A stretch of 64,000 nt of DNA from Erythrobacter sp. (GTDB taxonomy: Bacteria; Pseudomonadota; Alphaproteobacteria; Sphingomonadales; Sphingomonadaceae): assembly GCF_030066995.1 (NCBI RefSeq), contig NZ_JASJAP010000001.1:1-64000 (forward strand), written 5' to 3'. The position numbers were made by a program, and so were the translations under genes. This document shows positions 53,776 through 62,294 of this stretch, piece by piece. The notes beneath the pieces were generated by a model. That model was not told the origin of the DNA and did no database searches. It was given only the letters and a program-made list of their open reading frames with translations. Positions within the stretch are counted from its first letter, which is position 1. Every line of letters begins with the position of its first letter.

Positions 53776-54432
53776 CTATTTGATCGGACAATCCGGCGAG
53801 AGGCGGAAATCCAGATAATTATCGACGCTCGCCATCATGTCTTCGATTTCGTTTTCGAAGAAGTGGTTCGCGCGCGGGATTTCGTCGTGGTGGATGGTGA
53901 TGTGCTTTTGCGTGCGTAGCTTGTCGACCAGCTTCTGCACCGCGCTGGGCTGCACCACCGTGTCCGCTGCGCCTTGCACGAAGATACCGCTCGCCGGGCA
54001 GGGCGCGAGGAAGGAAAAATCGTACATGTTCGCCGGCGGCGCGACCGAGATGAAACCGCGCACTTCGGGGCGGCGCATCAGCAATTGCATGCCGATCAGC
54101 GCGCCGAAGGAATAGCCCGCGACCCATGTGGTCTGCGCTTCGGGATGGATCGACTGCACCCAGTCGAGCGCGCTCGCCGCGTCGGACAGTTCGCCCACGC
54201 CGCTGTCGAAGCTGCCCTGGCTGCGGCCCACGCCGCGAAAGTTGAAGCGCAAGGTCGCAAAGCCGCGATCCACGAAGGTCTTGTAGAGCCGCTGGACGAT
54301 CCGGTCGTTCATCGTGCCCCCGCCTTCAGGGTGCGGGTGGAGGATCATCGCCACCGGCGCGCGCGGGCGGGGCGGGGGAGAGAAACGGCCTTCAAGACGG
54401 CCTTCGGGGCCGGGAAAGATCACTGACGGCAT
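53776..54432 (-). CDS. Alpha/beta hydrolase
   Basis: 218 residues from MPSVIFPGPEGRLEG. The family pattern ILHPHPEGGGTMNDRIV, FRGVGRSQGSFD, Ser108 in AGYSFGALIG and the His in RANHFFENEIEDM match small dienelactone-hydrolase-like enzymes. No signal peptide, so cytoplasmic. It is divergent from the two cysteine desulfurases. The substrate is unknown. Confidence 0.88.
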   Translation of the reverse strand: MPSVIFPGPEGRLEGRFSPPPRPRAPVAMILHPHPEGGGTMNDRIVQRLYKTFVDRGFATLRFNFRGVGRSQGSFDSGVGELSDAASALDWVQSIHPEAQTTWVAGYSFGALIGMQLLMRRPEVRGFISVAPPANMYDFSFLAPCPASGIFVQGAADTVVQPSAVQKLVDKLRTQKHITIHHDEIPRANHFFENEIEDMMASVDNYLDFRLSPDCPIK

Positions 54433-54551
54433 GAAATAACCTTGCTGGAATGAGTGGCGCCACACACCGGCTGGTGCGCGCGAACGCACGCTCTATATAC
54501 GAGCGGTTACGCATTTCGCAATTTTTTAAGAATCGTTCTCAATAAGCGCTC

Positions 54552-55610
54552 ATGCAACGCATTTATCTCGATCACGCCGCCACCTCCCCCCTGCGCCCCG
54601 AAGCCAAGGCGGCGATGGAGGAGGGGTTTCGCATCTGGGCCAATCCGTCGAGCCCGCACGCCGAGGGCCGCAAGGCGAAGGCGGCGCTGGAGGACGCGCG
54701 CGAGCGGATCAAGGCGGCGCTCGGCTGGGACGGGGAGCTGATCTTTACGAGCGGCGCGAGCGAAGCGCTGTGGATCGCACTCAACCGCTCCAAGGCGAAG
54801 CGGCGCGTCGTGAGCGCGGTGGAGCACGACGCGGTTTTCAGGGCGGCGCCGGATGCGGAGGTGGTGCCGCTCGATGATATCAGGTGCGGTCCAGACCTCG
54901 ACCATATTGAAACCAGCCTAGAACGCGATGGCAACGCTGTCGTCGCGCTGCAGGCTGTTAACTCCGAGACGGGCCTTTGCTTCTTTCAGGATCATGGCTT
55001 TACGAACACCCGCGACGTACATGAATTGGTGCGTAATAAAGGTGGGCTGCTGGTATCCGATTGCTCACAGGCGGCTGGGAGGGTCAAGCTACCCAACGCA
55101 GACATGATCGTGATATCCGCACACAAGTTTGGCGGCCCGATTGGGATTGGTGCCTTGCTAGTGCGTGACTACGCCATGCTTGAGCCCATCGGGGGGCATG
55201 AGCGCGGCTATCGTCAGGGTACGGAGAATATGCCCGCCGCCTTGGGCATGGCCGCAGCGCTCGAGTGTTGGATGCCTGGCGCTAATCCATCGACCAAGAG
55301 CCACGAATTTGAGAGCGCGCGCATCGAATACGCTAGCTATTTCGAAACCGGTTATGAATGCGGCTACATTGTTCCATTCGTCCATCCCACGCTATCCGCT
55401 CAAGCCCTACTGATCCGTCTCGACGCCATGGGCTTTGCCGTTTCCGCTGGCAGCGCGTGCTCTTCTGGCACGCTCAAGAAAAGCCGGGTGCTCGATGCGT
55501 TCGGCGTGCCCGATGATGTCGCCGCGCGCACGATCCGGGTGAGCCTGGGCTGGTCGACCACGCCCGAGGAGTTGGAGCGCTTTGCGGAGGCATGGGGGTC
55601 GCTCGTCTAA
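54552..55610 (+). CDS. Cysteine desulfurase family protein, first copy
   Basis: 352 residues. IYLDHAATSPLRPEA, FTSGASEALW, Lys192 in ISAHKFGGP (PLP) and the active-site Cys in SAGSACSSGTL near residue 302 are all present. It delivers sulfur from cysteine for Fe-S clusters or thiolation. The ends are very GC-rich (about 78 percent at 54661-54720) while 54900-55440 drops to about 53-55 percent with different codon choice, so the gene appears mosaic. It is followed by a second family member and a ferredoxin. Confidence 0.92.
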   Translation: MQRIYLDHAATSPLRPEAKAAMEEGFRIWANPSSPHAEGRKAKAALEDARERIKAALGWDGELIFTSGASEALWIALNRSKAKRRVVSAVEHDAVFRAAPDAEVVPLDDIRCGPDLDHIETSLERDGNAVVALQAVNSETGLCFFQDHGFTNTRDVHELVRNKGGLLVSDCSQAAGRVKLPNADMIVISAHKFGGPIGIGALLVRDYAMLEPIGGHERGYRQGTENMPAALGMAAALECWMPGANPSTKSHEFESARIEYASYFETGYECGYIVPFVHPTLSAQALLIRLDAMGFAVSAGSACSSGTLKKSRVLDAFGVPDDVAARTIRVSLGWSTTPEELERFAEAWGSLV

Positions 55611-55712
55611 CTCCCCTCCCTAGAGGGAGGGGCTGGGGGTGGGTGCACCGCGCCCGCCATTCGCGCCGAGCACCCCCACCCAACCCTCCCCCTTGAGGGG
55701 GAGGGCTTTTTA
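55611..55712. repeat. Inverted repeat with a terminator arm between the two desulfurase genes
   Basis: CTGGGGGTGGGTGC and GCACCCCCACCCA are inverted, with flanking CCCTCCCTagAGGGAGGG and CCCTCCCCCTTGAGGGGGAGGG hairpins. The right hairpin ends in TTTTT (55684-55712), so it can also stop transcription. Confidence 0.85.
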
Positions 55713-55731
55713 GGGCACCGCGCTGATCTCA

Positions 55732-56805
55732 ATGATCTATCTCGACTACCAGGCCACCACCCCGCTCGCGCCCGAAGCGCGCGAGGCGATGCTGCGCTGG
55801 CTCGACGGGCCGGGCGGCGTGGGTTTCGGCAACCCGCATTCGCCGCATCGCATGGGACGCCAAGCCGCCGCCGCGATCGAGCTGGCGCGCGACCGGGTGG
55901 CGGCGCTGTTTCCGCCGGGCGGGCGCGTGATCTTCACCAGCGGCGCGACCGAGGCGCTCAACCTCGCGATCCGCGGGTCGGGCGAGAAAGGCACGGTCTC
56001 GGTCTCCGCCATCGAACACGCCGCCGTGCTCGACACCGCGCGCGATGCGGGCAAGCACCATATCCTCAACGTATCGAGCGAAGGGCAGTGCAACACCGGG
56101 CAGGACATTCCCGACGATACGCGTCTGGTCGCGGTGATGGCGGTCAATAACGAGATCGGTGTGGTCCAGCCCACCATCGACTGGCACCGCAAGGCCAAGG
56201 GGGCGGGCGCGCTGTTCCTGATCGACGCGGTGCAAGCCTATGGTCGCATCGAGATCACGCTCGCGGACATGATCGCGGTGAGCGCGCACAAGATCCACGG
56301 ACCCAAGGGCGTGGGCGCGCTGTGGGTGCGAGACGGGGTGGAACTGGAAGAGCAGCAAACCGGCGGCGGGCAGGAGGCGGGGCTTCGTTCCGGCACGCTC
56401 TCCCCGGCGCTGATTGCGGGCTTCGGCGCGGCGGCGCAGGTCGCAAAAGAGCGCATGGGAGAGGACGCGGCGCATATCGAAGCGCTGTGGACCCGCGCGC
56501 GCGCGCTGTTCGCCGGCTGGACGCTCAACGGCAGCGCCGAGGCGCGCTGGCACGGCAATCTCAACATCCGCAAGGACGGTCTCGACGTGAACCGGCTGAT
56601 GTCCGAGGCGCGCAGCGTCATGTTCTCCGCGGGCAGCGCGTGTGCGAGCGGATCGGGCCGACCAAGCCATGTCCTGAAAGCCATCGGGCTCAGCGACAAA
56701 CAGGCCAAATCCTCGATCCGTCTGGGGTTCGGGCGCTACACCACGCTCGAAGAGCTTGAAGAAGCGGCCAAACTGATCAATAATGCTGCAGCGCAGCAAT
56801 TGTGA
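55732..56805 (+). CDS. Cysteine desulfurase family protein, second copy
   Basis: 357 residues. MIYLDYQATTPLAPEA, FTSGATEALNLAI, Lys187 in VSAHKIHGPKG and Cys in FSAGSACASGSG give all catalytic elements of NifS/IscS-type enzymes. It differs enough from the first copy (IYLDY versus IYLDH, loop CASGSG versus CSSGTL) to be a distinct lineage. With the ferredoxin that follows, it fits an Fe-S assembly role. Confidence 0.93.
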   Translation: MIYLDYQATTPLAPEAREAMLRWLDGPGGVGFGNPHSPHRMGRQAAAAIELARDRVAALFPPGGRVIFTSGATEALNLAIRGSGEKGTVSVSAIEHAAVLDTARDAGKHHILNVSSEGQCNTGQDIPDDTRLVAVMAVNNEIGVVQPTIDWHRKAKGAGALFLIDAVQAYGRIEITLADMIAVSAHKIHGPKGVGALWVRDGVELEEQQTGGGQEAGLRSGTLSPALIAGFGAAAQVAKERMGEDAAHIEALWTRARALFAGWTLNGSAEARWHGNLNIRKDGLDVNRLMSEARSVMFSAGSACASGSGRPSHVLKAIGLSDKQAKSSIRLGFGRYTTLEELEEAAKLINNAAAQQL

Positions 56806-56823
56806 GGACTCTTCAAGCCGTTC

Positions 56824-57159
56824 ATGCCCGTCAGCGTCACTTTCATCGATCCACGCGGCCGAAAGGTCGTGGCGACCGGCGAGCCCGGCGACAGCCTGCT
56901 GCGCCTTGGCCAGGCGGCAGGATTGCCGCTGGAGGGGACGTGCGAGGGTCAGATGGCGTGTTCGACCTGCCACGTGATCGCCGCGCCCGAATGGTTTGAC
57001 CGGCTGCCGCGTTCCTCGGAGGAAGAGGAAGACATGCTCGACTTCGCCGCCGGCGTGCGCCGCACTTCGCGCCTGTCGTGCCAGATCGAACTGACGCAGG
57101 AGATGGACGGCCTGACCGTCAGCGTCCCCGTAGAAAGCACCGACGCGCGCGGGATTTAG
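56824..57159 (+). CDS. 2Fe-2S ferredoxin, adrenodoxin/FdxB type
   Basis: 111 residues. Cluster ligands Cys40, Cys46 and Cys49 in GTCEGQMACSTCHV and Cys86 in RLSCQIE match the C-x5-C-x2-C...C pattern of ISC-type ferredoxins. It supplies electrons for Fe-S assembly. It starts 18 bp after the second desulfurase, so the pair is probably one operon. The stop overlaps the convergent DUF4349 gene (TTAG at 57156-57159). Confidence 0.94.
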   Translation: MPVSVTFIDPRGRKVVATGEPGDSLLRLGQAAGLPLEGTCEGQMACSTCHVIAAPEWFDRLPRSSEEEEDMLDFAAGVRRTSRLSCQIELTQEMDGLTVSVPVESTDARGI

Positions 57160-58193
57160 GCGCTGCTTACTGTATCGGCCTCCGGGCGAGCCTCACGAAG
57201 ATCGGTCTTCCAGAACCTCAGCCGATAGCCGAAGCGGTGAAGTATGAGGCGCAGAGCGACTAGCAGAACCGCCATCGGTGCCAGTGCCGTAATCGCGTAA
57301 ATGATCGCGGCAAGGCTCATCCCCAAAGTGGAACCGACCGATTTAAAGGCCTGTATGACCGGGCGCACAAATCCCACCTGCGTCTCGCCATAGCTTGGCT
57401 CATACTCAATCCGGACATCGCTGAAGCGAATGCGATTGCGGTACCTCTCCAAACGCGACCTCGTGGCGTCAACTTCTTCATTGACTTCAGCGACCGCCGC
57501 TTCCGCCTTGACCAGTTCATCGACGCTGCCGCGCTGGTTGCGAAGGATTTCGGTCAGCTTGCCGCGTAGAACTAGGCGAGAGCGCAATCTGGCTTCGGCA
57601 TCGATGATCTGCTCAGAGAGGTCTTCCCCATCCTTGACAGATGAAATGAGTGCGCCGCCCAATTCCTTGGCCGGAGCGTTGAGTCTGGCAGCGAGGTCAC
57701 CCGCTTCATCCGCTGCGATCTGCATCCTCAGTTCGCCATAGGCGTCGTAGCTGTCCGCGCGCGCTTGGGAGGTTCGGATCACGCGGCATTTCTCGCCCAT
57801 TTCCTCGCACAAAGCGACATGGGCTTCCTGAAGCTTGGCCATAGTGTCAGATGAGATCCGAAAACCAAAGCCATATGAATAGGCGATTTGGCTTTGTTGC
57901 CCCGTCGGTTCGCGTGGGCCGTTCGTGGGCCCTGGAGCTTCGTCTAAACTGGCTGTAGCGACCCGTGCGACACTGGTCTCTGCGGGCGCCGCGAATAGAT
58001 CGAATAGCGCTACGCTCTCCTGCGCCTGCATGAAACCGAATTGGTTCTCGGGAGCTTCGGCGTAGTCCCCGTCAGGCGGCTCGATCTGCGCGATCATATC
58101 GCTGGCTTTGTTTGGCGGCTCACTTGCGTTGCATCCAGCAAGGGCCGCGAGCAGCAGCGCGGGGGCAACACGGGCAAAACTCTTCAACGCCAT
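57156..58193 (-). CDS. DUF4349-type membrane lipoprotein
   Basis: 345 residues from MALKSF (AAAAGGCG upstream). Lipobox LLAALAGC (Cys21). The central region has a DUF4349-like pattern (ADEAGDLAARLNAPAKELGG, LSEQIIDAEARLRSRLVLRGKLTEIL, VNEEVDATRSRLERYRNRI), a C-terminal membrane segment (about 290-315) and a basic tail. It looks like an envelope-anchored helical protein. Function unknown; base composition is somewhat lower in GC than the flanks. Confidence 0.85.
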   Translation of the reverse strand: MALKSFARVAPALLLAALAGCNASEPPNKASDMIAQIEPPDGDYAEAPENQFGFMQAQESVALFDLFAAPAETSVARVATASLDEAPGPTNGPREPTGQQSQIAYSYGFGFRISSDTMAKLQEAHVALCEEMGEKCRVIRTSQARADSYDAYGELRMQIAADEAGDLAARLNAPAKELGGALISSVKDGEDLSEQIIDAEARLRSRLVLRGKLTEILRNQRGSVDELVKAEAAVAEVNEEVDATRSRLERYRNRIRFSDVRIEYEPSYGETQVGFVRPVIQAFKSVGSTLGMSLAAIIYAITALAPMAVLLVALRLILHRFGYRLRFWKTDLREARPEADTVSSA

Positions 58194-58479
58194 GATACGC
58201 CTTTTGAAGGTTAAAGGAAAAGCGTTGTGCAAGATGAACTTAAAGCGTTCTTACCGCAAGCGAAGCGCTTGTCGTCGATCCCGCGACCTGAACCTCAGAT
58301 AAACGCGATCCTATATCTTGGGGAAATTTCCCAAGTGTGAGGATTGCGACCGCGTTGGTCACGCCGGCGCTTTCCAGAAACCCCCGAATTCTCCCCTTTT
58401 TCGAGTTTGGCACGCGCTATGCATCGTGTTGGGTGTCCAGCGGGACGGTCCCGCGAAACACGAAAAAGGAAGACACGAT
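58194..58479. other. Spacer with a hairpin and the microprotein promoter
   Basis: 286 bp without a gene. It holds the CTTGGG...CCCAAG hairpin (58317-58335) and the sigma-54-like site at 58407-58423. Otherwise nothing was recognised. Confidence 0.5.
58407..58423 (+). promoter_or_regulatory. Candidate sigma-54 promoter for the microprotein array
   Basis: TTGGCACG-CGCT-ATGCA: the invariant GG (58409-58410) and GC (58421-58422) are exactly 10 bp apart, as in -24/-12 promoters, and only one core base (A for T in TTGC) deviates. Transcription would start near 58434, 45 bp before the first microprotein ATG. Confidence 0.4.
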
Positions 58480-58587
58480 ATGACCAACACCGCCAACAGC
58501 TTCTTCGCCGCCGCTTTCTCGGTTGTCCTTTCCGCTGGCCTGTTCGCCTACGCGATCATCCCCGCCAGCCCCAACCTTGTCGTCTGA
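58480..58587 (+). CDS. Membrane microprotein 1 of a tandem trio
   Basis: 35 residues: a short polar start (MTNTANS), one hydrophobic helix (FFAAAFSVVLSAGLFAYAII) and the tail PASPNLVV. AGGAAG precedes the ATG. Microproteins 2 and 3 share the pattern AAAF...A.LFAYA.(V/I)PA.P. Probably inserts in the inner membrane with one span. Function unknown. Confidence 0.7.
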   Translation: MTNTANSFFAAAFSVVLSAGLFAYAIIPASPNLVV

Positions 58588-58622
58588 TTGATCAGACCCG
58601 AGCCCACGAAGGAAACGAAGCC

Positions 58623-58727
58623 ATGACCCTCACCAACAACCTTGTCGCCGCCGCTTTCTCGATCGCCATCTCCGCCAGCCTGTTCGCCTATGCGATCGTC
58701 CCGGCGAGCCCGAACCTCATCGCCTAA
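58623..58727 (+). CDS. Membrane microprotein 2 of a tandem trio
   Basis: 34 residues: MTLTNNLVAAAFSIAISASL, then FAYAIVPASPNLIA. AAGGAAACGAAGCC supplies the ribosome site. It is closest to microprotein 1 (PASPNL tail shared). One transmembrane helix, no other motif. Confidence 0.7.
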   Translation: MTLTNNLVAAAFSIAISASLFAYAIVPASPNLIA

Positions 58728-58768
58728 GCTCCACGCCGCAGACCCTTTTCCGCGCAAAGGAATTCGAC

Positions 58769-58870
58769 ATGCCCGCCGCCAAAGATCTCTTCGCCGCCGC
58801 CTTTGCTGTCATGGCCACCGCTGGCCTGTTCGCCTACGCCTTCGTTCCGGCGGCCCCCTCGATCATCTGA
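58769..58870 (+). CDS. Membrane microprotein 3 of a tandem trio
   Basis: 33 residues: MPAAKDLFAAAFAVMATAGL, then FAYAFVPAAPSII. AAAGGAATTCGAC precedes the ATG. It is the most divergent member but keeps the LFAAAF...LFAYAF.PAAP signature. It ends 93 bp before parC, with which it may be co-transcribed. Confidence 0.68.
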   Translation: MPAAKDLFAAAFAVMATAGLFAYAFVPAAPSII

Positions 58871-58963
58871 CCGCCAGCTGCGCGCCCGCCTCCCCGCGCA
58901 CCGGTTGCAAACCCTGTGGAAACGGCTCTCCCCGCACCGCACCCGTGTTGCTAAGCGGGGGCC

Positions 58964-61258
58964 ATGGCCGATCCGACCGACCCAGATTCCACCGATCCGT
59001 TCGATCTCATCACCGACGCGCCCTTCGATGCGGCGCTGTCCGAGCGCTACCTCGTCTACGCGCTTTCGACGATCACCGCGCGCTCGCTGCCCGACCTTCG
59101 CGACGGGTTGAAGCCGGTCCACCGTCGCCTGCTGTGGGCGATGCGGGGCCTGAGGCTCTCGCCCGACAGCGCCTTCAAGAAATCCGCCGCCGTGGTCGGC
59201 GAGGTGCTCGCCAAATACCACCCGCATGGTGACGCCGCCGCCTATGACGCGATGGTGCGCCTGGCTCAGCCGTTCGCGATGCGTTACCCGCTGGTCGAGG
59301 GGCAGGGCAATTTCGGCAATATCGACGGCGATAACGCGGCCGCCTATCGCTACACCGAAGCGCGCCTGACGCGCACCGCGATCCAGCTGATGGAGGGGCT
59401 GGATGAGGGCACGGTCGACTTCGCGCCCACCTACAACAACGAGACCACCGAGCCGGTGCTGATGCCGGGCCTGTTTCCCAATCTGCTCGCCAACGGGGCG
59501 AGCGGGATTGCGGTCGGCATGGCGACCAATATTCCGAGCCACAACGTCGCCGAAGTGATCGACGCGACGCTGGAGCTGATCGACAATCCGCATGTCGAGC
59601 ACGCCCGGCTGATGGAGCTGATGAAGGGGCCGGACTTTGCGACCGGCGGCCAGCTGATCGACAGCGCCGAGGTGATTTCCCAGGCCTATGAGACCGGGCG
59701 CGGCAGCTTGCGTTTGCGCGGGGTGTTCGAAGCGCCCGAGGCGGCGCAGCCAGAGGACAAGCGCGCCGGGATCGAGCGGTTGGGCGGGGGGCAGTGGCAG
59801 CTCGTGATCTCGGAAATTCCCTACCAGGTCCAAAAGGGCAAGCTGATCGAACAGATCGCGCAGGCGATCGCCGACAAGAAGCTGCCCATCCTCGAAGATG
59901 TGCGCGATGAGAGCGACGAGGCGATCCGCATCGTTCTGGTGCCGCGCAGCCGCAACGTCGATCCCGAGCTTTTAAAAGAGTCGATCTTCAAGCTCACCGA
60001 CATGGAGACCCGCTTCGGGCTCAACATGAACGTGCTCGATGCGACCCGCACGCCGATGGTGATGGGGCTGAAAGAACTGCTCCAGCACTGGACCGCCGCG
60101 CAGATCGAGATCCTTCAGCGCCGCACGCGCCACAGGCTCGATCAGATCGCGCAGCGTCTGGAACTGGTCGAAGGCTATATCATCGCCTTCCTCAATCTGG
60201 ATCGGGTGATCGAGATCATCCGGACCCAGGATGAGCCCAAGCCGATCATGATGGCCGAGTTTGTCCTCACCGACCGGCAGGCCGAAGCGATCCTCAACAT
60301 GCGGCTGCGCTCCCTGCGCAAGCTGGAAGAGATGCAGCTGCGTCAGGAGAAGGACGATCTTCTCGCCGAGCAGGATGAGCTTAACAAGCTGCTCGACAGC
60401 CCGGCGCGTCAACGCACGCGGCTCAAGAAAGACCTGCGCGCGCTTCGCAAGGAATACGCCGAAGACACTGCCATCGGCGCGCGGCGCACGCGGATCGAGG
60501 AGGCCGAGCCCGCGGTCGAGTTCAGCATGGACGCGATGATCGAGAAGGAGCCCGTCACCGTGATCCTGTCCGAAAAGGGCTGGATCCGCGCAGCCAAGGG
60601 CCACGTCGATTTGCGCCAGGAATTCAAGTATAAGGAAGGCGACGCGCTCGCCTTCATTCTCCACGCGCAGACGACCGACAAGCTGTTGATCGCAGCGGGC
60701 AATGGCCGGTTCTACACGCTCGGCTGCGACAAGCTGCCCGGCGCGCGCGGCTTTGGCGAACCGGTGCGCACGATGATCGACCTCGAAGCGGATACCTCGA
60801 TCGCCAAGATGCTTGTCCATAAGGAAGGTGGACGCCTCCTACTCGCCGCGAGCAACGGCAAGGGCTTCGTCGCCGAGACCGCCGAATTGCTCGCCGAGAC
60901 GCGAAAAGGACGGCAGGTCGTGAACCTCAAAGGCGGCGCGACCCTGCGCGTGATCCGGGAAATTGCGGGCGCGGACGATCACGTGGCGGCGGTGGGAGAG
61001 AACCGCAAGCTGATCGTCTTCAATCTTGAAGAAATGCCGGTGATGGCGCGCGGTCAAGGCGTTCAGTTGCAGCGCTACCGCGACGGCGGGCTGAGCGATG
61101 CGACCACCTTCGTGCTGTCCGAAGGGCTAAGCTGGCGCATGGGCGGCTCGGGCGAGCGCACCCGGACCGAGACCGAGATCGGAATGTGGAAGGTTGCGCG
61201 GGGTGCGGCGGGGCGAATGCCGCCAACGGGCTTTCCCAAGACAAACCGCTTCGATTGA
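58964..61258 (+). CDS. parC: DNA topoisomerase IV subunit A
   Basis: 764 residues. Catalytic Tyr lies in AAAYRYTEARLT near residue 126; quinolone-pocket region HPHGDAAAYDAMVRLAQPF; C-terminal beta-pinwheel (VILSEKGWIRAAKGH, LLLAASNGKGFVAET). ParC with ParE decatenates chromosomes. Length is normal. The ribosome site is GCGGGGGCC before the ATG. parE is not in this window. Confidence 0.95.
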   Translation: MADPTDPDSTDPFDLITDAPFDAALSERYLVYALSTITARSLPDLRDGLKPVHRRLLWAMRGLRLSPDSAFKKSAAVVGEVLAKYHPHGDAAAYDAMVRLAQPFAMRYPLVEGQGNFGNIDGDNAAAYRYTEARLTRTAIQLMEGLDEGTVDFAPTYNNETTEPVLMPGLFPNLLANGASGIAVGMATNIPSHNVAEVIDATLELIDNPHVEHARLMELMKGPDFATGGQLIDSAEVISQAYETGRGSLRLRGVFEAPEAAQPEDKRAGIERLGGGQWQLVISEIPYQVQKGKLIEQIAQAIADKKLPILEDVRDESDEAIRIVLVPRSRNVDPELLKESIFKLTDMETRFGLNMNVLDATRTPMVMGLKELLQHWTAAQIEILQRRTRHRLDQIAQRLELVEGYIIAFLNLDRVIEIIRTQDEPKPIMMAEFVLTDRQAEAILNMRLRSLRKLEEMQLRQEKDDLLAEQDELNKLLDSPARQRTRLKKDLRALRKEYAEDTAIGARRTRIEEAEPAVEFSMDAMIEKEPVTVILSEKGWIRAAKGHVDLRQEFKYKEGDALAFILHAQTTDKLLIAAGNGRFYTLGCDKLPGARGFGEPVRTMIDLEADTSIAKMLVHKEGGRLLLAASNGKGFVAETAELLAETRKGRQVVNLKGGATLRVIREIAGADDHVAAVGENRKLIVFNLEEMPVMARGQGVQLQRYRDGGLSDATTFVLSEGLSWRMGGSGERTRTETEIGMWKVARGAAGRMPPTGFPKTNRFD

Positions 61259-61276
61259 GCGGCGCGAACGGCCAAA

Positions 61277-61316
61277 GAAAAGGCGCGGGAATCGCATCCG
61301 ATCCCGCGCCCCTTTT
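61277..61316. terminator. Bidirectional terminator
   Basis: GGCGCGGGA (61282-61290) pairs with TCCCGCGCC (61302-61310), flanked by AAAA and TTTT runs. It lies between the convergent parC and the exported 200-residue gene. Confidence 0.8.
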
Positions 61317-61337
61317 TGTATGGTGACTTTGTGTGGC

Positions 61338-61940
61338 TTACTCAGCCGCGCCAGTCGTCGCGCTCGCTGCGGAAGCGCTGGTCGCGCCGCCCGCAAAATC
61401 GACGAGGTCGCCGCTCGCGGTGCGCACCTCGGCGCCCTCGGGCACTTCGGTGGTGAACTCGTCAAGCTGCTCTTCGGTGAACAGAGCCATGAGCTGGCCC
61501 GAACCGTCCAGAGCGAAATGCTCGCGCTTCAGGCTCACCAGACCTTCGCCATGCTTGAGCAGGATTTGATCGGCGGCTCCATCGATCGCCAGCACGGTGC
61601 CCGCATATTGCGCATCGGCGCTGGTGGTCTTCGCGCCGACGACCAGAGCGGCGTTGAGCTTCTTTTCCGCTTCGGCGGCCTGCGCGGCCATCATCCCGTC
61701 GATCTGTTCCTTGGTGGCGTTGATCGTCCACTTGCCTTCGCGCTGCGCGTAAGTGCCCACGGGGAGCGGAGCCTTGTACGCGCCAGTGTCGAGGATCGCG
61801 GTCGCGCCGTCATTGCTTTCGATCGTGCCGACCGTGCTGTCGTCGATCTGGCTGTAAACCGTGGTGCCCGCGTCCTGCGCGTTCGCAGCGAAGGGGGCGA
61901 AGAAAGTGGTGGCAACCAGGGCCAGTTTCGCAAGCTTCAT
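61338..61940 (-). CDS. Exported protein of unknown function
   Basis: 200 residues. Signal peptide about 1-21 (cut at ANA-QD). The mature part is acidic and Ala-rich with two short beta-like repeats (STVGTIESNDGATAILDTG and TVLAIDGAADQILLKHGEG), followed by FALDGSGQLMALFTEEQL and an Ala/Ser/Thr tail. No catalytic motif is seen. Probably periplasmic. It stands alone. Confidence 0.72.
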   Translation of the reverse strand: MKLAKLALVATTFFAPFAANAQDAGTTVYSQIDDSTVGTIESNDGATAILDTGAYKAPLPVGTYAQREGKWTINATKEQIDGMMAAQAAEAEKKLNAALVVGAKTTSADAQYAGTVLAIDGAADQILLKHGEGLVSLKREHFALDGSGQLMALFTEEQLDEFTTEVPEGAEVRTASGDLVDFAGGATSASAASATTGAAE

Positions 61941-62294
61941 TGATCAGTCACTCCGTAAATTCGTATCGTCGGTTTGGTCACGCCGCCGCTTGAGCCGGGA
62001 GAGGCCGGCCGGCGTCCTCAGTCCAACTGGGTCTCCAGTCGAACCGGTACGCCAGAAGCATCGTAACGCGCGATAGTCGCGCCGGTGCACACAGCCATCC
62101 AACAAGGGCCAAGCTTATCTTGAGCCCGCCAGGTTGACCGGCAAACCGGGGATTGCGCGTACCGTGTCAATGACCGAGACGCGCGTCTGGTTCCTTAAGC
62201 GAGTCCGGGGCCTCGTGACAAGTGTGTTGCACGTGCGAAGAGATGCCTTGTCCCAACTGAAGCGCGGCTTAACGAACGTCTTGACATTGCGCGC
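61941..62294. other. Gene-free stretch upstream of the exported protein
   Basis: 354 bp with no gene on either strand. A GGCCGGCCGGC palindrome lies near 62005-62015. No terminator or RNA was recognised for the convergent side of cca. Confidence 0.45.

Noticed and set aside
55729..56973. 414-codon minus-strand frame opposite the second desulfurase
   Set aside because: Antisense shadow of a clear PLP enzyme.
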